Source: Clostridia bacterium
Lineage (GTDB): Bacteria; Bacillota; Clostridia; Saccharofermentanales; UBA5734
NCBI GenBank assembly: GCA_018056585.1
Contig: JAGPFK010000055.1
Coordinates: forward strand, 1-7,761
Reading direction: 5' to 3'
DNA length: 7,761 nt
Of this stretch, positions 1 to 4,934 are shown piece by piece. Within the stretch, counting starts at the first letter, position 1. Each line of letters starts with the position of its first letter. The notes under the pieces are model-generated. The model had not been told where the DNA came from, searched no databases, and saw only the letters and a program-made list of their open reading frames with translations. The position numbers and the translations under genes were made by a program.

Positions 1-135
1 TTCATGTGTCTGGACTGTATAGCTGCAAGAAATAAAATCAGAATTCATGAAAGAACGGGCAAGCCGTGGCGGATAATCATAATTCAGTGTTTTTAATACA
101 ATTTCTTTGCTGTTTAAGCACTCGTTCTGACTCAT
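1..135 (-). CDS. URO-D-like protein, N-terminal fragment cut by window edge
   Basis: An open frame begins at an ATG at 135 (minus strand) and stays open for 45 codons to the window edge, so only the N-terminus is visible. The residues include SKEIVLKTLNYDYPPRLARS, which resembles the usual opening of uroporphyrinogen-decarboxylase-like proteins: a short helix, then an 'aLn...pDRvPrs' turn, then S-D-F. This is family recognition from memory. The catalytic part lies outside the window, so no reaction can be assigned. It follows the complete URO-D-like gene by 57 bp on the same strand, so the two are probably co-transcribed. A GGATGG-type ribosome binding site lies 8 nt before the ATG, inside a small hairpin (139-152). 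The frame is too short at the edge to stand out by length; the family-like opening and the site before it support it. Confidence 0.75.
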   Translation of the reverse strand, partial: MSQNECLNSKEIVLKTLNYDYPPRLARSFMNSDFISCSYTVQTHE

Positions 136-138
136 TAT

Positions 139-152
139 GAAGGCCATCCTTC
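139..152 (-). promoter_or_regulatory. Hairpin overlapping the ribosome binding site of the second URO-D-like gene
   Basis: Read on the minus strand, GAAGG-ATGG-CCTTC forms a 5-bp stem with a 4-nt loop, ending 3 nt before the ATG at 135. The purine-rich AAGGATGG that would serve as Shine-Dalgarno sequence is the 5' arm plus the loop. If folded, the hairpin could limit ribosome access and set the ratio between the two URO-D-like proteins. The stem is short and its effect is inference. Confidence 0.3.
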
Positions 153-192
153 TTTGCAATATAAGATAAACAACTGAAAATATCTGCGCTGG

Positions 193-1422
193 TCAATAAG
201 CACGCACAATATCCATAACGGTTTGCTCCCATTTTCGGAGGTTTTCCGGATTGCGGCTGACCGTGCTGATATCTTTGAGGATAATCTCACACGAGCAGCC
301 GTTTTTGCTGCATGCATCGAGTATCGCTTTCATTTCTTTTTGAATAACAGTCACATCAAATGAACCGGCCACATGGGCAGGATTGGGTTTAGCTGACAGG
401 ACATAATTTTTGCCGATAGCCTCAGCAGCAATCTTTACATCAGCCCATGGGGTAACGGAAATTTTACGCAGATGAGGAATTTTACGAACAATATCAATCT
501 TTTGGTCGAGCGGCTCGCAACAACCGTAGTAAACAAGTGAGAATGGCTCCATGGTGCGCTTTTGATATTCTATTTCAAATTCATCATGCATGGCGGGAGA
601 AACGGAAGCAAAAATCTGGGCCATGCATCGCCCCCAAACATGACAGCGAAGGGTCTTTTCACCTTTTGCAGGCTTTTTTAAGTCATCGCAAAGGGCCGGC
701 GTACAATGGATTAAATAGGGTTCCGGTTCTAAAAGGTCCAGATCTTCAAACTGACGATAACGCTCGATAAACATTTCCGTGACCCTTGCCATAATGGCAT
801 GAGAATGCGATGGCCTCTCAACCAAATCAATCAGGAGAGGCGTGACACCACGGTAAGTGGCGATTTCATCCCATTGGCTGATGTAGCAATTGTGTCCAGT
901 GATTCGCACGGGCAGCAAATCGCCGATTGCTTCGGCCAGCCGATCACGGATTGCCTCTGTTTTTTCCTTTTCATAGGTAACCTGAGGCATTTTGATTTTT
1001 TCTATATCTGACTCATTTGCCAACTGATCTTCATAAGCATGGGAAACAATTTGGTTGTCTTTATCTATTGCAAGGGTTCGTTCTTTGACCGGCAGACCGC
1101 CAATCTCCCCTCCTATTATTTTCATAACGGACAGGTAGGGAGGTAAAATCATATCTGCCGGATGATGGTGCCACTGAAACAGTTTTTGTCGAAGATATAA
1201 TTCATAGTGACGAAACAATGGATCGGTGCAATAAAGATCCAGTATGCCATCCACATTAAGCTCGGACCATGGCTGCTCATCAATTAAAACAACCGGCCGG
1301 ATCATGTGCAGGCCGTTGACCGCACGATACAATCTGGCGTTATCTAAATTGCGTGGGTGTGCCGCTGCTTCTGCATACTGCGCCGCCAGATGGCGCAAGC
1401 ATTGTACATCTTGTTTTATCAT
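193..1422 (-). CDS. Uroporphyrinogen decarboxylase-like (URO-D/methyltransferase fold) protein
   Basis: This 409-residue protein is recognised as a member of the broad URO-D superfamily, which includes uroporphyrinogen decarboxylases and the zinc-dependent methylcobamide methyltransferases. It does not look like genuine HemE: it is longer than the roughly 350 residues usual there, and I see no HemE-style N-terminal arginine motif. Visible landmarks are an H239-C240 pair, a YYGCCEPL segment (Cys301, Cys302) and a C-terminal ISVTPWADVKIA / LSAKPNPAHVA / EIILKDIST series (about 321-387). The H-C and G-C-C-E residues could be zinc ligands as in methyltransferases, but this is inference. No signal peptide or membrane segment is seen, so it is cytoplasmic. 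The ATG at 1422 is the only good start. AAAGG abuts it and GGGG lies 8 nt upstream, so the ribosome site is poorly placed. A second URO-D-like gene follows; the divergent neighbour is a GH18 hydrolase. Confidence 0.8.
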   Translation of the reverse strand: MIKQDVQCLRHLAAQYAEAAAHPRNLDNARLYRAVNGLHMIRPVVLIDEQPWSELNVDGILDLYCTDPLFRHYELYLRQKLFQWHHHPADMILPPYLSVMKIIGGEIGGLPVKERTLAIDKDNQIVSHAYEDQLANESDIEKIKMPQVTYEKEKTEAIRDRLAEAIGDLLPVRITGHNCYISQWDEIATYRGVTPLLIDLVERPSHSHAIMARVTEMFIERYRQFEDLDLLEPEPYLIHCTPALCDDLKKPAKGEKTLRCHVWGRCMAQIFASVSPAMHDEFEIEYQKRTMEPFSLVYYGCCEPLDQKIDIVRKIPHLRKISVTPWADVKIAAEAIGKNYVLSAKPNPAHVAGSFDVTVIQKEMKAILDACSKNGCSCEIILKDISTVSRNPENLRKWEQTVMDIVRAY

Positions 1423-1608
1423 CCTTTGTACCCCATTTGTTGCTAGACAAGGTCAAAATTATGTTTTCGTTTGTTAACAGCATCATAGCATAAAATCGGT
1501 TGTTTAGGATGATACAACGGCAGTTTTCAAATCTGACTTTTGTGATTTATGTTAAACAGGATTCCTGTTAAAATGAAATTATAAAAATGCGGATAGGGGG
1601 AGACGCAT
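1423..1608. promoter_or_regulatory. Divergent intergenic region between URO-D-like and GH18 genes
   Basis: This 186-bp AT-rich region must carry both promoters, but no clear pair of boxes is seen for either gene. On the minus strand, possible -10 boxes are CATAAT (1458-1463) and TATGAT (1482-1487), both with poor -35 partners. On the plus strand, TATAAA (1580-1585) or TATGTT (1548-1553, with TTTCAA 17 bp upstream) are weak candidates. Two palindromes are present: TGTTAACA (1472-1479) and the 15-bp one at 1555-1569. Weak promoter boxes with palindromes fit regulated expression, but this is inference. Confidence 0.4.
1555..1569. promoter_or_regulatory. 15-bp palindrome, candidate operator before the GH18 gene
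   Basis: AACAGGA-T-TCCTGTT is a perfect inverted repeat with 7-bp arms around one central base. It lies 40 bp before the GH18 start codon, between the two possible -10 boxes. With a one-base centre it cannot fold as an RNA hairpin, so a dimeric DNA-binding protein is the better reading. The half-site CTGTTAA also occurs on the minus strand at 1474-1480, nearer the URO-D-like gene. The cognate regulator is unknown. Confidence 0.45.
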
Positions 1609-2682
1609 ATGACTTCAAAGGACATGGAAAGGCAAAACAAGAAATACCCAACTGTTTTGGCTGCTTATGTGATGGATCAGAATCTTCCATCGGTGACAGC
1701 CGAAGACGCAAAGCGCTTGACGCACCTGAATGTTGCTTTTGGCCTGATTCAGAATCATATGGTTCAGACCAGTCATCTGAAAAACTTGGGTGTTTTCCCT
1801 GAGCTGCGGCAAGCGAACCCACAAATAACCATTATTTTGTCGATCGGCGGTTGGGGCGCCGGTGGTTTTTCGGAAGCTGCGGCAACAAGAGAAACTCGCA
1901 AAATTTTTGTTGACAGCGCCATTACGGCAATGCTTCAAGGCGGGTTCGACGGGATCGATATTGACTGGGAATATCCCTGCATCGCAGTGGCCGGTATCGC
2001 GGCTGACTCGAAAGATAAGGTCAACTTTACGGCCCTTTGCAAAGAACTTCGGGAAGCTCTCAATCGACAGTCAGAACAGGATAAGCGTCCTTACTTTTTA
2101 AGCATCGCTGCTGGCGCTGACCAGTATTTCATTGACTCGACTGAGATGGACCAGGTTCAGGAAGTACTCGATCTGGTTCAGCTGATGACATATGATATGC
2201 GCGGGGGTTTCCAGACATTGACCGGCCACCATACCGGTTTGTTTACCGGAACGGGTGATTTGAATCGCATCAGTGTTGATGCGTCTGTCCAGCTTTTTCT
2301 GAATGCAGGTGTGCCGCGTCACAAGATTGTTATCGGAGCGGCTTTTTATGCCCGCAAATGGAAGGGGGTTCCGGATAAGAATCACGGCCTTTATCAAATG
2401 GCAGAATCATCGGGCGGCTATGGGGCTCGATATGGAGAACTGGTCCGATCATACATCGATCAAAATGGCTACAAACGATATTGGGATGATGAAGCCAAAG
2501 CCCCTTATTTATTTAACGGAAACGAGTTCATATCTTATGATGATCCCCTGTCTTTGAAATATAAGGCCCAATATGTCAGGGAGAATGGTTTGCGCGGCAT
2601 CATGTACTGGGAGCATGGCGGGGATGAAACACGTACTTTGCTTCAGACGCTATATGAGGAACTCTTTTGCAAATCGTGTTAA
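1609..2682 (+). CDS. Glycoside hydrolase family 18 (chitinase-like) protein, no signal peptide
   Basis: This 357-residue protein carries the hallmark GH18 motifs in order along a TIM barrel: SIGGW (78-82), the catalytic DGIDIDWE (114-121, acid/base Glu121, with Asp117 and Asp119 of the DxxDxDxE signature), QLMTYD (191-196, Tyr195 and Asp196 positioning the substrate acetamido group) and MYWE (332-335, substrate-stacking Trp334). The family cleaves beta-1,4 bonds next to N-acetylglucosamine by substrate-assisted catalysis. All key residues are present, so activity on chitin-like or related N-acetylhexosamine oligomers is likely. The N-terminus (MTSKDMERQNKKYP) is charged and has no hydrophobic segment. 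The start is supported by GGGGGAG six nt before the ATG, so the enzyme appears cytoplasmic. No carbohydrate-binding module or LysM domain is seen. It stands alone on its strand and overlaps the stop codon of the convergent membrane-protein gene. Confidence 0.92.
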   Translation: MTSKDMERQNKKYPTVLAAYVMDQNLPSVTAEDAKRLTHLNVAFGLIQNHMVQTSHLKNLGVFPELRQANPQITIILSIGGWGAGGFSEAAATRETRKIFVDSAITAMLQGGFDGIDIDWEYPCIAVAGIAADSKDKVNFTALCKELREALNRQSEQDKRPYFLSIAAGADQYFIDSTEMDQVQEVLDLVQLMTYDMRGGFQTLTGHHTGLFTGTGDLNRISVDASVQLFLNAGVPRHKIVIGAAFYARKWKGVPDKNHGLYQMAESSGGYGARYGELVRSYIDQNGYKRYWDDEAKAPYLFNGNEFISYDDPLSLKYKAQYVRENGLRGIMYWEHGGDETRTLLQTLYEELFCKSC

Positions 2683-3377
2683 ACCCGGACAATTTTGACC
2701 TCTGCGAAATTAACAGTGCCTTTTAAAATAACTTTGCAGCCATCTGAGTGATCGGAACCCTCCCGGTCACTTACTTCTGCGGCAAAAGCACTGATTTGAT
2801 TCTGCAAAAGCCAGGATTTGGGGATATTCAAAACAACACTGCCAAAATTGCAGTTCACATGGATCACAAGACCTTCCGGAGAGGGTTGGCATGAGTCAAA
2901 GTACACCTTAAGAGATGAAAACAGACAATTGATTTGGACTTGCTTCAGATTCTCCGCGTGTATATATTTGGTGTACTCGCCAAAGTTTGCGTTAATGTGA
3001 ATGACTTCATGGTCTTGTGCGGTGACATCCTCTGCTTCGCAGCCTTCTTCTGTCCGAAAGTTTATCCGACTTTCCGGTTTTTTACGAAAGATCACGGATA
3101 AGCCGATGCCGATGGCACATGCGGCTGCAAGCAGAAGCCATAAATTTAAGTGAGGAAACCCAAGCTGGATACGCCAAAGATAAACAATGAATGATAAGGA
3201 GAACAGGGTGGGGAAAAAATGCAGTCTGACCGCGCTGGTTATGGCAATACCAAGCAGGATGGCGCTGCTTATGATTCGAAAAGACCCATATTCGGCTCCT
3301 ACACCCAATGCAGACAAAAGCAGCAGGAGGCCGCAGCCAATCATCAGGAATCCCCAAAGTAATTTACTCGTTTTCAT
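2679..3377 (-). CDS. LiaF-like four-helix membrane protein, partner of LytTR regulator
   Basis: The protein is 232 residues. Four hydrophobic segments (about 6-27, 31-50, 53-69 and 78-97) are followed by a basic RKK, a polar linker, and a soluble C-terminal part (about 125-232) rich in short beta strands with repeated N-F-G turns (NANFGEY, NCNFGSVVLNIP, NFAEV). This matches the LiaF-type layout of an N-terminal membrane domain plus a C-terminal beta-helix-like domain. The start at 3377 is chosen because GGAGGAGAG precedes it and the hydrophobic helix begins directly; an upstream extension would run through the regulator gene in another frame. It overlaps the 3' end of the LytTR gene by 14 bp, which indicates translational coupling. 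In known LytTR regulatory systems such as HdrRM and BrsRM of Streptococcus mutans, the membrane partner restrains the regulator. The same role here is inference. Its stop codon overlaps that of the convergent GH18 gene. Confidence 0.82.
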   Translation of the reverse strand: MKTSKLLWGFLMIGCGLLLLLSALGVGAEYGSFRIISSAILLGIAITSAVRLHFFPTLFSLSFIVYLWRIQLGFPHLNLWLLLAAACAIGIGLSVIFRKKPESRINFRTEEGCEAEDVTAQDHEVIHINANFGEYTKYIHAENLKQVQINCLFSSLKVYFDSCQPSPEGLVIHVNCNFGSVVLNIPKSWLLQNQISAFAAEVSDREGSDHSDGCKVILKGTVNFAEVKIVRV

Positions 3378-3831
3378 ATAAATCTCTCTCCTCCATTTTT
3401 TTGAAAAGCTCTTTGCTGTATAGACGTGAACCATAGACTTCTTTATGTGAATGACGAAACGAAATCTGACAAACTCGGGAAATGCTCTTTCGGATTGAAT
3501 ACACATGCAGCGTATTGATGATGCAAGACCGGGATACCCGGACAAAATAGGGTGGCAGGAGGTTCTCCAGCTCATAAAGCCGCTGGCGCACGAAAAAGGA
3601 AAGATCAGGGGTATGCGCATAAACGCTGCCGGAATCGGTTTCGAAAAACAGGATTTCACGTAAAGAAAGGTAAACCTGTTTTTCTCCTTTATGCACAGAC
3701 AAAGTGAGCCGAAAAGGATCTTTTTGCTTGAGCTGTTGAACCCAGGCGTCTATTTCAGGCGTCATTTCCTTACAATAAATCACAATTTCATCCTGTTTGT
3801 CATCGTTTATCTTTTCGATTCGTATGCGCAT
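3364..3831 (-). CDS. Stand-alone LytTR-family DNA-binding transcriptional regulator
   Basis: The protein is 155 residues. The C-terminal LytTR domain spans roughly 46-148, with the family marks KQVYLSLREILFFETDSGSV, then RLYELENLL, then FVRVSRSCIIN (96-106) and a closing SRLYSKEL (usually SRRY). The first 45 residues (MRIRIEKINDDKQDEIVIYC onward) are the short extension typical of small LytTR regulators; there is no receiver domain, so it is not a phospho-response regulator. In-frame ATGs also lie at 3852 and 3846, but GAGGA sits 8 nt before the ATG at 3831, and MRIRIEK matches the usual beginning of this family. The next gene encodes a LiaF-like membrane protein overlapping by 14 bp, making a regulator/membrane-partner module. 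A tandem LytTR-type site lies 58-87 bp upstream of the start, so autoregulation is likely. Its other targets are not visible. Confidence 0.88.
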   Translation of the reverse strand: MRIRIEKINDDKQDEIVIYCKEMTPEIDAWVQQLKQKDPFRLTLSVHKGEKQVYLSLREILFFETDSGSVYAHTPDLSFFVRQRLYELENLLPPYFVRVSRSCIINTLHVYSIRKSISRVCQISFRHSHKEVYGSRLYSKELFKKMEERDLYENE

Positions 3832-3864
3832 TTTGTTTTTCCTCATTTTCATTATACGTAGATC

Positions 3865-3892
3865 TGTATAGGAAGAAAGTGATTTTTGCTAA
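3865..3892 (-). promoter_or_regulatory. Candidate promoter of the LytTR/membrane-protein module
   Basis: On the minus strand, TTAGCA (3887-3892) and TATACA (3865-3870) are separated by 16 bp, each matching the sigma-A consensus at 4-5 of 6 positions. The predicted start near 3859 leaves a leader of about 28 nt before the ribosome site and ATG at 3831. The -35 box overlaps the proximal LytTR repeat. An alternative perfect TATAAT lies at 3851-3856, but its -35 is poor (CTTTCT) and its transcript would begin at the ribosome binding site. Confidence 0.45.
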
Positions 3893-3918
3893 GTGGTCAA
3901 AAAAAGAAGCTGAGTGGT
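3889..3918 (-). promoter_or_regulatory. Tandem LytTR-type binding site (two direct repeats, 12-bp spacer)
   Basis: On the minus strand, ACCACTCAG (3918-3910) and ACCACTTAG (3897-3889) are direct repeats separated by exactly 12 bp, a 21-bp period of two helical turns. With the next bases included, the match is RACCACTYAGC. LytTR regulators are known to bind 9-10 bp direct repeats with a 12-13 bp spacer, and the motif is close to the ComE/BlpR-type ACAnTTCAG / ACCATTCAG. The repeats lie directly upstream of the LytTR gene in matching orientation, which argues for binding by its own product. Overlap with the -35 box means it could either activate or repress. Confidence 0.7.
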
Positions 3919-3990
3919 TCTTTTTCGGTGAAACAGCTCTTTAGATTTTTAACGGCCGGATCAAATCCAAAACGGTTTTTTATTTTTTGA

Positions 3991-4003
3991 AATGCATTGC
4001 ATT
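3991..4003. promoter_or_regulatory. Upstream operator copy of the catabolic operon (AATGCA-N-TGCATT)
   Basis: AATGCA-T-TGCATT is a perfect interrupted palindrome with 6-bp arms. It covers the predicted -35 box of the operon promoter. A near-identical copy lies at 4042-4054. The regulator is not in the window; GntR-, LacI- or MarR-type dimers all bind sites of this form. Confidence 0.55.
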
Positions 4004-4025
4004 CAATTAAAATGTTTATTATGAT
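3997..4025 (+). promoter_or_regulatory. Candidate promoter of the amidohydrolase-isomerase-MFS operon
   Basis: TTGCAT (3997-4002) and TATGAT (4020-4025) are 17 bp apart, in a strongly AT-rich stretch that could include an UP element (3971-3990). Predicted transcription starts near 4032, leaving a leader of about 36 nt before the ATG at 4068, with GAGG at 4059-4062 as ribosome site. Both operator copies touch or closely follow the promoter, which fits repression. Confidence 0.55.
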
Positions 4026-4041
4026 ATATTTATAACCTGTA

Positions 4042-4054
4042 ATTGCAATGCATT
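4042..4054. promoter_or_regulatory. Downstream operator copy of the catabolic operon
   Basis: ATTGCA-A-TGCATT differs from the upstream copy's palindrome by a single arm base. Its centre is 51 bp from that of the first copy, close to five helical turns, so two bound dimers would face the same side of the DNA. It lies just after the predicted transcription start and 4 bp before the Shine-Dalgarno sequence. Confidence 0.55.
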
Positions 4055-4067
4055 CTGTGAGGTTTTT

Positions 4068-4922
4068 ATGTTAGATTGTCATGTTCACATTATGAACAAT
4101 GATGAACCGGATCCAGAGGCCTTGGCTTTAGCACTCTCAAAAGCCGATGTGACTGGTGCGATCATCATATCACCGCCGCCAGCCAGCTTTACCCACCTTC
4201 CGGCTGGACCAAATGATGCAGAAAACAGATTATCGTGCTTAATGAACTGGTGTCAAAATCGAATCGATTGGTTTCCTTTTTTCTGGATTGATCCGCTGGA
4301 AAGCAATGCTGATGATCAGATTGAGGCGGCCGTTTTATCCGGTGTAGCTGGTTTTAAAATTATTCTGACACAAGTTGGTCCTGAACACCCCCAAATTGAA
4401 AGGGCCGCAGGCTTAATTGCTCAAACCGGCCGGCCGATTCTTTTTCATTCAGGCATTTTATTCGATGGTCATGATTCTTCCAGATTTAATCGACCCGCCG
4501 GTTTTGAAGCGCTTTTGCGAATTCCCAGGCTTCGCTTTGCCCTGGCTCATGCTTCCTGGCCTTGGATCGATGAGTGCCTTGCTGTCTATGGCAAATTCTG
4601 CGACGCAAGAAAGAAAAACCCAGCCCGATGCTCGGAACTGTTTCTTGATCTCACGCCCGGCACTCCAAAGCTATACCGGGACGAACTTTTTCGCAAATTA
4701 TTCGGTATCGGCTATGCGCTGACAGATCATATTCTGTTTGGGACGGACAACAGTGCCATGCCATACGATTTTTCAGGGACCAGGCAAAAACTCAGTACGG
4801 ACCGTCAGCTTTTGAATCAATATTGGACGGCCGATGACCCGACCGGATGCCAATCCGCTGAGGAAGCCTGGCACGCATTGAGTGAACTTAATTTACGACG
4901 CTTCATCCAGCATGAAAACTAA
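4068..4922 (+). CDS. Amidohydrolase-2 family metal-dependent hydrolase
   Basis: This 284-residue protein has the amidohydrolase-superfamily metal site laid out in order: DCHVH with His5 and His7 at the end of the first barrel strand, GFKI with Lys97, ILFHSG with His127, LAHAS with His161, and FGTDNS with Asp227. This pattern, starting within five residues of the N-terminus, is typical of the amidohydrolase-2 branch (Pfam PF04909). That branch includes sugar-acid lactonases (fuconolactonase, rhamnonolactonase types), 2-pyrone-4,6-dicarboxylate lactonase and non-oxidative decarboxylases. Which of these applies cannot be told from the motifs. No signal peptide is seen. The ATG is supported by GAGG five nt upstream. 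It is the first gene of an operon with a fucose-isomerase-like enzyme and an MFS carrier, so a lactone or ester of a sugar or sugar acid is a reasonable guess. Its stop is followed directly by the AGGAGG of the next gene, implying coupled translation. Confidence 0.82.
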   Translation: MLDCHVHIMNNDEPDPEALALALSKADVTGAIIISPPPASFTHLPAGPNDAENRLSCLMNWCQNRIDWFPFFWIDPLESNADDQIEAAVLSGVAGFKIILTQVGPEHPQIERAAGLIAQTGRPILFHSGILFDGHDSSRFNRPAGFEALLRIPRLRFALAHASWPWIDECLAVYGKFCDARKKNPARCSELFLDLTPGTPKLYRDELFRKLFGIGYALTDHILFGTDNSAMPYDFSGTRQKLSTDRQLLNQYWTADDPTGCQSAEEAWHALSELNLRRFIQHEN

Positions 4923-4934
4923 GGAGGAAATCAT
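4923..4934 (+). promoter_or_regulatory. Strong ribosome binding site linking amidohydrolase and isomerase genes
   Basis: The amidohydrolase stop codon TAA runs straight into GGAGGA, so the final A of the stop is part of an AGGAGG core, 7-8 nt before the ATG at 4935. This near-perfect site fixes the isomerase start and suggests it is translated at least as strongly as the first gene. Confidence 0.8.

Noticed and set aside
2747..2771. Possible bidirectional terminator: 8-bp stem AGTGATCG / CGGTCACT
   Set aside because: It includes a G-U pair, has a 9-nt loop and no U-run on either side, and lies within the membrane-protein coding region.
3378..3659. 94-residue N-terminal extension of the LiaF-like protein
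   Set aside because: It runs through the LytTR gene in another frame, while an ATG at 3377 with GGAGGAGAG upstream leads straight into the first membrane helix.
3832..3852. Upstream ATGs (3852, 3846) as LytTR start
   Set aside because: The GAGGA that serves as ribosome site falls within this stretch and points to the ATG at 3831; these ATGs have no site of their own and the family usually starts at MRIRIEK-like residues.
3951..3989. Possible terminator near the AACGG repeats followed by a T-rich run
   Set aside because: The only pairing is GGAT-CAA-ATCC (4 bp) with mismatched flanks; more likely an AT-rich upstream promoter element of the catabolic operon.
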